Shown here: positions 15,501 through 26,426 of the stretch, piece by piece
Layout of the letters: every line of letters starts with the position of its first letter
Position numbering within the stretch: the stretch's first letter is position 1
Source: Hyphomicrobium sp.
Lineage (GTDB): Bacteria; Pseudomonadota; Alphaproteobacteria; Rhizobiales; Hyphomicrobiaceae
Length of the DNA: 34,010 bases
Direction: 5' to 3'
Assembly: GCA_002928395.1 (NCBI GenBank)
Contig: PEQZ01000017.1
Span: 1-34,010 of the forward strand
The notes under the pieces: model-generated
What the model saw: only the letters and a program-made list of their open reading frames with translations
Told to the model about the DNA's origin: nothing
Database searches by the model: none
Made by a program: the position numbers and the translations under genes

Positions 15501-17054
15501 ATGACGGCTGCAACGACGACGCCTCCGGCCGCAACCAAGGCTTTCGGCCGGGATCTGCTCGCCTCCGTAGTCGTTTTCCTTGTGGCGTTGCCGTTGTGCA
15601 TGGGCGTCGCGATCGCGTCTGGCCTGCCGCCGACGGCCGGAATCATTACCGGCATCATCGGCGGCATCATCGTCGGCTTCTTCGCGGGATCGCCCCTGCA
15701 GGTGAGTGGCCCGGCGGCAGGGTTGACCGTACTGGTGCTCGAACTCGTCAAGAGCCACGGCGTCGAAATGCTCGGCGTCATCGTGCTGTTCGCCGGCATC
15801 ATCCAGATCGTTGCGGGCCAGTTGAAGCTCGGCCAGTGGTTCCGCGCGGTCTCTCCGGCCGTCATCCATGGCATGCTCGCCGGCATTGGCATCTTGATCC
15901 TCGCCGCACAATTCCACGTCATGCTCGACAACGCGCCGCTCGGCTCGGGCATCCAAAACTTGCTTGCAATACCAGGCGCCCTCGCCTCGGCCATCCGCCT
16001 CGGTGATTCCCACCTGACCGCCGGTGAGATAGGCGTGTTGACCATCGCAACCATCGTGGCTTGGACGTCGCTCGTGCCGAAAGCCTTGCGCATCGTGCCG
16101 GCGCCCCTCGTCGGCGTGCTGGTCGCAATGGCCGCGGCCGCCCTGTTCAAGCTCAGCGCGATCCACTACGTCGACGTCCCGAGCAACATATGGTCGGTCA
16201 CGATCTTCCCTACCCCCGACAAACTGTTGCGGATCGCCGAACCTGCCATTCTGATCGGCGCCATCTCGATCGCGTTCATTGCCAGCGCCGAGACCCTGCT
16301 GTGCGCCACCGCCGTTGACCAGATGCACACTGGTCCACGCACCCACTACAACAAGGAGCTGACGGCCCAGGGATTCGGCAATACGCTGTGCGGCCTGCTC
16401 GGCGTGCTGCCGCTGACCGGCGTCATCGTCCGCTCGGGTGCCAACGTCGAAGCCGGCGCCCAGACCCGCAATTCGGCGATGCTGCACGGCGTCTGGCTCT
16501 TGGTGTTCGCAAGCGCCCTGCCGTTCACGCTGCGTTATGTGCCGGTTTCGGCGCTTGCCGCGGTCTTGGTCTACACCGGCTACAAGCTGGCCTACCCCAA
16601 GATCGTGCCGACGCTCATGAAATACGGCAAGAGCGAGGTGGTCATCTACGCCACCACGATCGTTGGCATCGTCACCACCGATCTGTTGAAGGGCGTGCTG
16701 ATTGGCCTCGGGCTGTCGATCGTCAAGCTGCTTCACGTGTTCTCGCATCTGGACGTGCGCCAGGAAAAGAACGCCGCGACCAACCGCATCGACGTCTATC
16801 TTTCCGGCTCGGCGACGATGATCCGACTGCCGACGCTGGCGACGCTGCTCGAAGAGCTTGAGCCGGGCTCACAGGTTCACGTCCACATCGAGAACCTCGA
16901 CTACATCGACCACGCATGCATCGATCTCCTGACCAACTGGGACCGCCAGCACAAGGCGTCCGGCGGTTCGTTGACGATCGAGTGGGAGGCGCTCGCAAAA
17001 AAATACAAGAGTGGCGGTGCCACAAGCCCAAGCACACCTGCCGCAAAGCCTTAG
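15501..17054 (+). CDS. SulP-family anion transporter, probable bicarbonate transporter
   Basis: SLC26/SulP inner-membrane anion transporter of 517 residues with a C-terminal STAS domain. The N-terminal helix region FGRDLLASVVVFLVALPLCMG with ASGLPPTAGIITGIIGGIIVG and SPLQVSGPAAGLTVL is the conserved SulP core that forms the anion site. IAFIASAETLLCATAVDQMH is the helix-8 region and NTLCGLLGVLPLTGVIVRSGANVEAGAQTR the following conserved segment. About 10-14 hydrophobic helices span residues 17-425; the STAS part (INRIDVYLSGSATMIRLP to the end) follows. Substrate is not readable from sequence, but a beta-carbonic anhydrase and an Na+/H+ antiporter follow on the same strand, which favours bicarbonate over sulfate. 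The ATG at 15501 has GAAGGG about 13 bases upstream. Confidence 0.88.
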   Translation: MTAATTTPPAATKAFGRDLLASVVVFLVALPLCMGVAIASGLPPTAGIITGIIGGIIVGFFAGSPLQVSGPAAGLTVLVLELVKSHGVEMLGVIVLFAGIIQIVAGQLKLGQWFRAVSPAVIHGMLAGIGILILAAQFHVMLDNAPLGSGIQNLLAIPGALASAIRLGDSHLTAGEIGVLTIATIVAWTSLVPKALRIVPAPLVGVLVAMAAAALFKLSAIHYVDVPSNIWSVTIFPTPDKLLRIAEPAILIGAISIAFIASAETLLCATAVDQMHTGPRTHYNKELTAQGFGNTLCGLLGVLPLTGVIVRSGANVEAGAQTRNSAMLHGVWLLVFASALPFTLRYVPVSALAAVLVYTGYKLAYPKIVPTLMKYGKSEVVIYATTIVGIVTTDLLKGVLIGLGLSIVKLLHVFSHLDVRQEKNAATNRIDVYLSGSATMIRLPTLATLLEELEPGSQVHVHIENLDYIDHACIDLLTNWDRQHKASGGSLTIEWEALAKKYKSGGATSPSTPAAKP

Positions 17055-17159
17055 TCTAGCGCTCGAGCCCAAATGTCGGAACCATCAGGTACACGGCATC
17101 ATTCAAAATTGAAGCCTCAGATTGCCGTGTCCGGCCTCGGTCATTGAAAAGGGAAAAAA

Positions 17160-18350
17160 GTGCAACGCCGGCTCGAAGGTGCATTGGAGTTCATCCGTCA
17201 CGAGGCGGCAGGCGGCACTATTCTACTCGCGGCCGCCCTGCTCGCGTTGCTGCTCGCGAACTCGCCGCTATCGTGGATGTATGACGGATTTCTCGACACA
17301 CCCGTCAAGGTCCAGATTGGCGCGCTTAAACTCGACAAGCCGCTGCTGCTCTGGATCAATGATGGCCTGATGGCCGTCTTTTTCTTTCTCGTCGGGCTCG
17401 AAGTGAAGCGGGAGCTCATCGTCGGCGAACTGTCGACGGTCAAGAAGGCAGCGCTGCCGGCCATTGCCGCATTGGGCGGCATGATCGTGCCGTCGCTGAT
17501 CTATTTCGCGATCAATTGGTCGAACCCGGTCGGCTATCCTGGCTGGGCCATTCCCGCGGCCACCGACATCGCGTTCGCCGTGGGCGTCCTCGCCCTGCTG
17601 GGTCCCTCCGTTCCGATATCGCTGAAGATATTTCTTTTGGCGCTCGCCATCATCGACGACCTTGGCGCCATCGTCATCATCGCGATTTTCTACACCTCGG
17701 ACCTGTCGGTCACGGCCCTCGGTCTCGCTGCCATCGGCATTGCGATTCTGGCCGCGCTGAACCGCCGGGGCGTAACGGCCATCCCGCCATACGTCTTGAT
17801 CGGCATCTTCATCTGGGTGTGCGTCTTGAAATCCGGCGTCCACGCCACGCTGGCCGGCGTGGTCACTGCGCTGGCAATTCCACTCTCCGGCTATGATGGC
17901 GACCCGAAAACCGCGCACAGCCCCTTGGAGCAGCTGGAGCACCGCCTTCACCCTTGGGTCACCTACGCCATCTTGCCGCTGTTCGCCTTTGCCAATGCCG
18001 GCGTCAGCTTGTCGGGAATTACACTCGCCAAGATCCTGGGGCCCATTCCACTCGGCATCATGCTGGGCCTCGCCATCGGCAAGCCGCTTGGCATCTTTTG
18101 CTTCACCTGGGCCGCGGTCCGGCTGGGATTGGCCGATCGTCCCGAAGGCGCCTCATGGACCGCGGTCCTCGGCGTTGCAGCTCTTGGCGGAATAGGCTTC
18201 ACCATGAGCCTGTTCATCGGCATGCTGGCGTTCCCTGATCCCGCCTACGCTGCCGACATCCGGATTGGCGTGTTGTTGGGTTCGATTGCGTCGGCGGCGA
18301 CCGGGTATATCATACTGAAACGGACCTTGGACCGAGCGGCCCCTGAATAG
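17160..18350 (+). CDS. nhaA: Na+/H+ antiporter NhaA
   Basis: NhaA-type sodium/proton antiporter, 396 residues, an inner-membrane protein exchanging one Na+ for two H+ and controlling internal pH and sodium. The catalytic aspartates are present: [16 protein letters not shown] (D136, matching D133 of E. coli NhaA) and [16 protein letters not shown] (D166, D167, matching D163 and D164). Other markers are [20 protein letters not shown] near the N-terminus and [17 protein letters not shown] near the end. About twelve helices are evident and there is no extra domain. The start is a GTG at 17160 with AAAAGGGA upstream. It follows the SulP gene by 105 bases and precedes carbonic anhydrase by 160; the sodium gradient it makes could drive a sodium-coupled bicarbonate carrier. 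Confidence 0.97.
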   Translation: MQRRLEGALEFIRHEAAGGTILLAAALLALLLANSPLSWMYDGFLDTPVKVQIGALKLDKPLLLWINDGLMAVFFFLVGLEVKRELIVGELSTVKKAALPAIAALGGMIVPSLIYFAINWSNPVGYPGWAIPAATDIAFAVGVLALLGPSVPISLKIFLLALAIIDDLGAIVIIAIFYTSDLSVTALGLAAIGIAILAALNRRGVTAIPPYVLIGIFIWVCVLKSGVHATLAGVVTALAIPLSGYDGDPKTAHSPLEQLEHRLHPWVTYAILPLFAFANAGVSLSGITLAKILGPIPLGIMLGLAIGKPLGIFCFTWAAVRLGLADRPEGASWTAVLGVAALGGIGFTMSLFIGMLAFPDPAYAADIRIGVLLGSIASAATGYIILKRTLDRAAPE

Positions 18351-18370
18351 TTTGCCACTAATTTATGCAC

Positions 18371-18387
18371 ACCCGTGCGGCACGGGT
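18371..18387. terminator. Small hairpin after nhaA
   Basis: ACCCGTGC and GCACGGGT are exact reverse complements around a single central G, a GC-rich hairpin 20 bases after the nhaA stop. No T-run follows, so termination is only a possibility. Confidence 0.4.
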
Positions 18388-18510
18388 CCAGGTTCTGATC
18401 GGAATTGTCGAAGACCCAGGATCCGCACGACCGCCTCGTTGCAGGCTCGGGATCGCGCGTCTAATAGCTTATTGGCTTTTTGACCGTACAACATGAGGAT
18501 CGGCTGACCG

Positions 18511-19149
18511 ATGTCGCAACTACCCGACCACCTTTCCGATCGATTCCGACGGTTCAAGTTTCGACACTTCGCACCCAACCAGGATCACTACGAGGAACTT
18601 GCGACCTACGGGCAGAGCCCCGACACGATGGTCATCTCGTGCTGCGACAGCCGCGTCGACCCCGAGGTCATCTTCAACGCGATGCCAGGCGAACTGTTCG
18701 TCGTGCGCAACGTTGCGAACCTCGTGCCGCCCTACGAGACCGGCGGCCGCTATCACGGCGTCAGCACGGCCATCGAGTTCGCGGTCATGAACCTGCGCGT
18801 GAAGCATCTTTTGGTGATGGGTCACTCGGGCTGCGGCGGCATCAAAGCCGCGCTGAACAAGTCGGCCGCGATCGAAACCGAAGCGCAGTTCATCTCACGG
18901 TGGATGTCGATGCTGGACGAGGCGCGACTGACCGTACTGGCAGCCCATCAATTGACGTCCGAAGCGGAACGGGTGACGGCACTGGAGCGTGAGGGAATAA
19001 AGAACTCGATCAAAAACCTGCGCTCGTTCCCGTTCGTCAAAGACCTCGAGGACAAGGGCCGGTTGAGCCTCCATGGCGCCCACTTCGATATCGCAAGCGG
19101 TACGCTGGCTGTGTTCAACCAGGCCACCGGCAAGTACTACGACGTCTAG
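18511..19149 (+). CDS. Beta-class carbonic anhydrase
   Basis: Zinc enzyme of 212 residues interconverting CO2 and bicarbonate in the cytoplasm. The zinc ligands and the Asp-Arg dyad are all visible: VISCCDSRVDPEVIF (C44, D46, R48) and LLVMGHSGCGGIKAAL (H105, C108). FVVRNVANLVPPYE is the conserved strand between them and TAIEFAVMNLRVKHLL leads to the second ligand pair. The C-terminal region ends normally (GALAVFNQ-type segment, here GTLAVFNQATGKYYDV). The ATG at 18511 is preceded by GAGGA at a rather long distance. It closes the SulP-nhaA-carbonic anhydrase run and converges with ccmG, with a strong inverted repeat between the two. Confidence 0.96.
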   Translation: MSQLPDHLSDRFRRFKFRHFAPNQDHYEELATYGQSPDTMVISCCDSRVDPEVIFNAMPGELFVVRNVANLVPPYETGGRYHGVSTAIEFAVMNLRVKHLLVMGHSGCGGIKAALNKSAAIETEAQFISRWMSMLDEARLTVLAAHQLTSEAERVTALEREGIKNSIKNLRSFPFVKDLEDKGRLSLHGAHFDIASGTLAVFNQATGKYYDV

Positions 19150-19266
19150 TGACCCCGTCGCGCCCAAAAACGCATCGTGGCCGCGGCCCGGCTCGATTTT
19201 GGCGCGACATAAGGGTCACTCGCACCATCATTGGCACGAGCAACCCGATGATTCTGATGCAATTCA

Positions 19267-19320
19267 GATTTCGAAGTCCGCTTCGTTCTCGCAGCTCCCA
19301 CGCGAGCGGACTTCGAAATC
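19267..19320. terminator. 16-bp perfect inverted repeat between converging carbonic anhydrase and ccmG
   Basis: GATTTCGAAGTCCGCT (19267-19282) is the exact reverse complement of AGCGGACTTCGAAATC (19305-19320), with a 22-base loop. It ends ten bases before the ccmG stop codon region and serves both converging transcripts. There is no T-run; each arm also contains the self-complementary TTCGAA. Confidence 0.65.
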
Positions 19321-19330
19321 GTCACGCTCG

Positions 19331-19990
19331 TCAGGGCTTGGCCGCGGACGATTTGCGAGCTGCCTCGATCGCTGGCACAATTTTCTGCAAGAGGCTCTCG
19401 GGGCTGATTGGCCCGACGTGCTTATAGACGATCTCACCGCGGCCATTGACCACGAACGTTTCGGGCATTCCATAGACGCCCCACTCGATCGCGTTGCGGC
19501 CGGTGACGTCGGAGCCTGCTCGCACGAATGGGTTGCCGAAGCGACCGATGAAACGTCGCGCGGCGGTCGGATCATCCTTGTAGTTGACGCCGAAGAGATC
19601 CACACCTGCCTTCAGCCTGAGCTCGATGAGAAGCGGGTGTTCCTGCACGCACGGCACGCACCAGGATGCCCAGAAGTTCACGACCGTCACGGTGCCCTTT
19701 GAAAGATCCGCGCTGGTGAAGCCGGCAACGGATTGCCCGTTGTCGAGAAGTCCCGCAATTGCCGGAAACTCTGTCTTTGGCACCGGTTTGCCGATCAACG
19801 TCGAAGGCAGCTTGGACGGATCGCCCGTCTTCAGCGCGAACGCGAACAACATGGCGAGCGCGACGAACAGAAACAGCGGCAATGCGACCAGCCGGAAGCG
19901 GTTGCGCGGGATCTCCGGCACACCGCGCGGCGGCTCGAGAGGTTCGTTTGCCGTCTTCTGCATGAAGGGTCCGCCACTGTTCAAGGCCAT
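19331..19990 (-). CDS. ccmG: Thiol:disulfide interchange protein CcmG (DsbE)
   Basis: Membrane-anchored periplasmic thioredoxin-like protein that reduces the apocytochrome c CXXCH cysteines (or relays electrons to CcmH) during heme attachment. 219 residues. One N-terminal hydrophobic anchor (about 32-53, FRLVALPLFLFVALAMLFAF) is followed by the thioredoxin fold with VNFWASWCVPCVQEHPLL (C111, C114), the insert-containing central part with GVNYKDDPTAARRF, and GMPETFVV, where the cis-Pro sits. The ATG at 19990 directly abuts the ccmD stop (TGAATG); an ATG nine codons in (19963) is an alternative. It is the last gene of the ccmABCDG operon. Confidence 0.96.
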   Translation of the reverse strand: MALNSGGPFMQKTANEPLEPPRGVPEIPRNRFRLVALPLFLFVALAMLFAFALKTGDPSKLPSTLIGKPVPKTEFPAIAGLLDNGQSVAGFTSADLSKGTVTVVNFWASWCVPCVQEHPLLIELRLKAGVDLFGVNYKDDPTAARRFIGRFGNPFVRAGSDVTGRNAIEWGVYGMPETFVVNGRGEIVYKHVGPISPESLLQKIVPAIEAARKSSAAKP

Positions 19991-20155
19991 TCACGCGCCA
20001 CGCGACCGTCGCTTCACGCCGCGCGCTTCCAACGCATCGAGCGCCTTTCGTTGCCGTTGGCCATCCACGACCAGCCAACCGATGAGACCGGCGAGTACGG
20101 CCGCGGCCGCGCCGTAGGAGGCTAGAATGAACGCTGCGTGGGGTCCGAGTGCCAT
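19991..20155 (-). CDS. ccmD: Heme exporter protein CcmD
   Basis: A 54-residue small membrane protein of cytochrome c maturation, needed to release holo-CcmE from the CcmABC complex. The sequence MALGPHAAFILASYGAAAAV begins with the family signature (PH-x-x-F-I-x-x-S/A-Y), continues as one transmembrane helix up to LIGWLVV, and ends in the usual basic tail (DGQRQRKALDALEARG then KRRSRGA). Start ATG at 20155, four bases after the ccmC stop; its own stop touches the ccmG start. Position between ccmC and ccmG is the standard order, which together with the signature makes the call firm despite the small size. Confidence 0.93.
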   Translation of the reverse strand: MALGPHAAFILASYGAAAAVLAGLIGWLVVDGQRQRKALDALEARGVKRRSRGA

Positions 20156-20159
20156 GGCG

Positions 20160-20924
20160 CTACTCCGCCGCCGCTGCTGATGCGTGCGAACCCTGCGCGC
20201 GGTCGACCTCGGCCATCCGCAGGGCCTTCACCCGCCGCCGCAGGATCTCGTTGCGCATGGCCTTCAGGTGCAATGTAAAAAACAACAGCGAGAAGCCGAG
20301 CGCCGAGACCAGGAGCGGGATGCGGATACTCGCATGCACAGTCGTGGTCAGTCCGGTCGACGGCTGATGCAGCGTGTTCCACCAGTCGACCGAGAACTTG
20401 ATGATCGGCAGCAGCACCACCCCAACCAGCGCCAACACGGCTGTCAGCTTGGCGGCGAGCGCCTCGTCCTCGATCGACGATCGCAAGGCCATCAGCCCGA
20501 GATAGAGGAAGAACAGCAGAAGTACCGACGTCAGCCGCGCGTCCCACACCCAATAGGTGCCCCACATCGGCTTGCCCCACAGCGACCCCGTGATCAGTGC
20601 CAGCAAGGTGAATGCGGCACCGATGGGCGCGGCAGCCTTCGCCGAGACGTCGGCCAGCGGGTGACGGAACACCAGTAGCCCAAAGCTCGAGATCGCGATC
20701 AGCACATAGGCCATCATGGCGAGCCACGCACTCGGGACGTGGATGAACATGATCTTGACCGTATGGCCCTGCTGGTAGTCGGGCGGTGCGACGAAAAACG
20801 CGAGGTACATCGCATAGCCGATGATCGCAGCACTCGCACCCGCGAGCCATGGCAGCAGTTGGCCCGAAAGCCCCATGAACCGGGTCGGGTTGGCGAGCTT
20901 TTGGGTGATCGACTGGTTTGTCAT
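20160..20924 (-). CDS. ccmC: Heme exporter / heme-handling protein CcmC
   Basis: Six-helix inner-membrane protein that presents heme to CcmE on the periplasmic side. 254 residues. The tryptophan-rich WWD domain is visible as SLWGKPMWGTYWVWDARLTS (about 115-133), flanked by the two heme-ligand histidines expected on either side (H62 in FIHVPSAW and H186 in NTLHQPST). The C-terminal cytoplasmic tail is rich in Arg and Ala (LRRRVKALRMAEVDRAQG). Start ATG at 20924; the 66-base gap to ccmB is the only sizeable gap in the operon. Confidence 0.97.
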   Translation of the reverse strand: MTNQSITQKLANPTRFMGLSGQLLPWLAGASAAIIGYAMYLAFFVAPPDYQQGHTVKIMFIHVPSAWLAMMAYVLIAISSFGLLVFRHPLADVSAKAAAPIGAAFTLLALITGSLWGKPMWGTYWVWDARLTSVLLLFFLYLGLMALRSSIEDEALAAKLTAVLALVGVVLLPIIKFSVDWWNTLHQPSTGLTTTVHASIRIPLLVSALGFSLLFFTLHLKAMRNEILRRRVKALRMAEVDRAQGSHASAAAAE

Positions 20925-20990
20925 GCTCTCGATTTAGGCCCTTAGCCGTCAGGGCGCAACCGACGCGCCCAAATTGGCCTGGTTACTCTG

Positions 20991-21662
20991 CTATTGCAGT
21001 TGAAGTCTCACCGCTGCCGCCGCTGCCACCGGCCCCAGCACCGTGGCCCCCATAGATAACGCGACCAGCATGGCGAAAGATTGCCAGAACCCGTCACTGC
21101 CGAGCGCCACCGCATTGATCGCGGTGATTCCGAAGATCAATGTGGGCACGTAGAGCGGTAGTACCAGCAGGGCCAGCAGCAGCCCGCCGCGCCGCGCTTT
21201 CAAGGTGAGCGCCGCGCCGATCGCGCCGAGAAAACTGATGGCCGGCGTGCCCGCCACCATCGTTCCGATCAGCGCCGGTGCGCTGCCGATATCGAGATTG
21301 AGCAGGATGCCGAGCGCCGGCGCCATCAGCGCGAGCGGGATGCCGGTCGAGATCCAGTGCGCGAGGCTCTTGGCGGCGGCCACCAGCTCGAGCGGCAGAT
21401 CGGCCGTCGCCATCACTTCGAGGGCGCCGTCCTCGTAGTCGGCCTCGAAAATGCGGGGCAACGACAGAAGTGCGGCCAGCAGCAGCGCGATCCACAAGAC
21501 GCCGGCCGCGATCCGCGACAGCAGGTTGAGATCCGGTCCGAGCCCGAGCGGCATCAGTGCGACCACGATGAGATAGAATCCGAGCGCCGTGCCGATTGCG
21601 CCGCCCTCGCGCACCGCGAGTTGTAAATCCCGCCGGACCAGGACCCAGAACCCTGACATCAT
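20991..21662 (-). CDS. ccmB: Heme ABC exporter membrane subunit CcmB
   Basis: Permease subunit of the CcmAB ABC transporter, which with CcmC and CcmD uses ATP to release holo-CcmE. 223 residues, six predicted transmembrane helices. The N-terminus FWVLVRRDLQLAVREGGAI and the cytoplasmic loop LPRIFEADYEDGALEVM are the family's conserved parts; the second contacts CcmA. The ATG at 21662 overlaps the ccmA stop codon by four bases (ATGA), indicating translational coupling; a second ATG follows immediately. Confidence 0.97.
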   Translation of the reverse strand: MMSGFWVLVRRDLQLAVREGGAIGTALGFYLIVVALMPLGLGPDLNLLSRIAAGVLWIALLLAALLSLPRIFEADYEDGALEVMATADLPLELVAAAKSLAHWISTGIPLALMAPALGILLNLDIGSAPALIGTMVAGTPAISFLGAIGAALTLKARRGGLLLALLVLPLYVPTLIFGITAINAVALGSDGFWQSFAMLVALSMGATVLGPVAAAAAVRLQLQ

Positions 21663-22297
21663 GCCGCCACCACACGCGGCCCGAGCCGTAATTCATCGGC
21701 CCGTTCGAGCCCGAGATCGAGATGGGTCGCCGCAACCACGATGCCGCCGGCTGCGGTATGCGCGTTGACGAGCGCCGCGACGAGACCGGCCGAGCGCGTA
21801 TCGAGAGAGACTGTGGGCTCGTCGAGCAGCCACACCGGGCGCTCCGCCACCAACAGGCGTGCAAGCCCGAGCCGCCGCTTCTGGCCGGCGGAGAGATAAC
21901 CGGCGGGAATGTCCGAAAGGGGTTCGAGATCGAACCGCGTGAGAGCGGCCCCAACCCGTTCGGGCGGCTCCACCCCCGAACCCGCCCCCGGCGCACGCAG
22001 AAAATCCGCCCAGAACAGCAGATTTTCCTCCACCGTCAGGCTCGACTTCATCCCATTCAGATGGCCCACGTAGTGGCATTGCTCGGCCGGCGTGCGATCC
22101 GCAGACCCGCCTTCGAGTACAATCTGGCCTTCGACCGGAAGTAGAAAACCGGCCAGTGCTCGGATCAATGTGGTTTTCCCCGCGCCGTTGGCCCCGCTCA
22201 GGACCAATGCACGGCCGGCATCGACGGCGAACGATAGCCGATCGACGACGGTCCGTCCGCCGCGGGCGAGTACCAGGGTGTCGGCCACGAGTTTCAA
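21659..22297 (-). CDS. ccmA: Heme ABC exporter ATP-binding subunit CcmA
   Basis: ATPase subunit of the CcmAB complex of cytochrome c maturation. The ABC motifs are all present: Walker A SGANGAGKTTLIRAL, signature GYLSAGQKRRLGLARLL, Walker B VWLLDEPTVSLD and switch His in AATHLDLGL. The frame is open to a TTG at 22366, but family members start just before the first strand, so I prefer the TTG at 22297 (LKLVADTLVLARGG), giving 212 residues; a GTG at 22288 is also possible, and none has a strong ribosome-binding site. It is the first gene of ccmABCDG, read away from acnA, and its promoter must lie in the 22298-22624 region with the repeat cluster. Confidence 0.95.
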   Translation of the reverse strand: MKLVADTLVLARGGRTVVDRLSFAVDAGRALVLSGANGAGKTTLIRALAGFLLPVEGQIVLEGGSADRTPAEQCHYVGHLNGMKSSLTVEENLLFWADFLRAPGAGSGVEPPERVGAALTRFDLEPLSDIPAGYLSAGQKRRLGLARLLVAERPVWLLDEPTVSLDTRSAGLVAALVNAHTAAGGIVVAATHLDLGLERADELRLGPRVVAA

Positions 22298-22624
22298 GAG
22301 AATGTGCGTTTCAAGCGGTTGAGAATGACGACGATTGAGTGCAGCTTGGCACCGAGACCAGCCCAAGCCGCGTTACGAGACAACCTCGACAGCATCGCGC
22401 GGCTCCCCTGCGCGACCGCAACAGCGCGACCACACCAGAACCACACCAGAAGTCGGTGTGGTTCTCCACCAAGGCGGCCTATATAAGGGGCTCGTTCCAG
22501 ATGAGGCTAGCGCAAAAAGGGGAGTTGGGCCGGGGCCGTTCGAATGGACACGGTTTAGCCGAACTTGGAACCTCCGCGGGCACACCCGCGGCGCGGCATC
22601 GAGACTCGCAACGGAGGATTGAAC
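22298..22624. promoter_or_regulatory. Divergent control region between ccmA and acnA
   Basis: These 327 bases separate two divergent starts and contain no gene. They hold the repeat cluster at 22429-22465 and, just after it, an AT-rich TATATAA at 22480-22486 that may be the acnA -10 region. The GGAGG at 22613-22617 is the acnA ribosome-binding site, seven bases before the GTG. Confidence 0.55.
22429..22465. promoter_or_regulatory. Operator-like cluster: tandem 11-bp repeat plus inverted copy
   Basis: ACCACACCAGA occurs twice head to tail (22429-22439 and 22440-22450). The second overlaps AGAACCACACC (22437-22447), which with GGTGTGGTTCT (22455-22465) makes a perfect 11-bp dyad around a seven-base spacer. 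So three ACCACACC half-sites lie about one helical turn apart, just upstream of TATATAA. This suits cooperative binding of a regulator; an RNA hairpin is an alternative reading. Confidence 0.55.
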
Positions 22625-25342
<2,718 letters not shown>

Positions 25343-25364
25343 CAAGGCGCCGCGGCACCGTGAC

Positions 25365-25400
25365 GGCGGCCTGGTTGATCCCGGGCCGCCCCAATATTGG
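25365..25400. terminator. GC-rich hairpin after acnA, next to a small palindrome
   Basis: GGCGGCC (25365-25371) pairs with GGCCGCC (25384-25390), 23 bases after the acnA stop. The ten-base palindrome CCAATATTGG follows at 25391-25400. The remaining 220 bases up to the next gene show nothing I can name. Confidence 0.4.
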
Positions 25401-25622
25401 TGAACGTGATCCGCTAAGCGTTGCCACGCCTGTGGGTCTGCTCCGGAGGCGCGCGCTGACGCACCACCCACCCGAAGCGGCCCGTTTACCAACTCATCAT
25501 GCCGTCAGGTAATGACGTCACCCTTTCGTGACTCGCGTTTCGCCGTGGTTGTTGAATAGTTCTTAGGAAGCACGTGCGCCCTAAGGCCCGACCAATGCGA
25601 CGCGAACCGTTGAGGGAACGTC

Positions 25623-26426
25623 ATGCCCAGCCTACTCGTATCGCTGATCGTCGCGGGCTTCACGGCAATTGCCGCTGCAGGTCTCGCCCCGACGATGGCG
25701 ACCGCCCAGGCTGTTGTCGAAGGCGGGGGTCCGAACCTTGCCGGCACACCTAGAGACGTGTCGAGACCCATCCGCGGCGTTGTCGAGTTGTTCACGTCAC
25801 AGGGCTGCTCGTCCTGCCCCCCGGCCGACGCCCTGCTCAAGCGTTATGCCGATAGCCCCGACATCGTTGCGCTGTCATTTCCTATCGACTACTGGGACTA
25901 CCTCGGCTGGAAGGATTCGCTGGCCACGCCACGCAATACCGACCGCCAGCGGGCCTATGCCAAGACCCGTGGCGACGGGGCTGTCTACACGCCGCAGGTC
26001 GTCGTCAATGGCGTCAGTCATGTCAACGGTGCCAGCCAGCGCGATATCGACACCGCTCTCGAGCGCGGCCAGCGGAAGCTCGTGGACGACCATGTCCCGG
26101 TCCGATTCTGGCTCGAGCAGGGCACTGTGGTGATCGAGACCGGTCTAGCACCCGACAAGATGTCCCACCCCGAGGCAACCATCTGGCTTGCCCACGTCAC
26201 CAAGGTGGCAACCGTCTCGATCCAGCGCGGCGAGAACGGCGGCAGATCCGTTGTCTACACCAACGTCGTGCGCGAAATCGCCCCCGTGGGCATGTGGAGC
26301 GGCAAGCCCACCCAGATCCGCCTCGCGCGTTCGTCGATCATGCGACCACAGTCCGAAGCATCAGCGATCCTGGTGCAAGCGGGCGACGGCGGGCCCATCA
26401 TTGGCGCCGCCTGGATGGGGTTCTAG
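25623..26426 (+). CDS. DUF1223 thioredoxin-like secreted protein
   Basis: Protein of 267 residues from the DUF1223 family, found next to acnA in many alphaproteobacteria; function unknown. An N-terminal signal peptide is present (SLLVSLIVAGFTAIAAAGLA, cleavage probably after ATAQA), so it acts in the periplasm. The thioredoxin-like core opens with VVELFTSQGCSSCPPADALL, a redox-type CSSC motif, followed by ALSFPIDYWDYLGWKD and VYTPQVVVNG, the likely cis-Pro loop. The rest is a beta-rich domain. The ATG at 25623 has TTGAGGGA upstream. Its 3' end overlaps the converging LysR gene by 29 bases. Confidence 0.88.
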   Translation: MPSLLVSLIVAGFTAIAAAGLAPTMATAQAVVEGGGPNLAGTPRDVSRPIRGVVELFTSQGCSSCPPADALLKRYADSPDIVALSFPIDYWDYLGWKDSLATPRNTDRQRAYAKTRGDGAVYTPQVVVNGVSHVNGASQRDIDTALERGQRKLVDDHVPVRFWLEQGTVVIETGLAPDKMSHPEATIWLAHVTKVATVSIQRGENGGRSVVYTNVVREIAPVGMWSGKPTQIRLARSSIMRPQSEASAILVQAGDGGPIIGAAWMGF

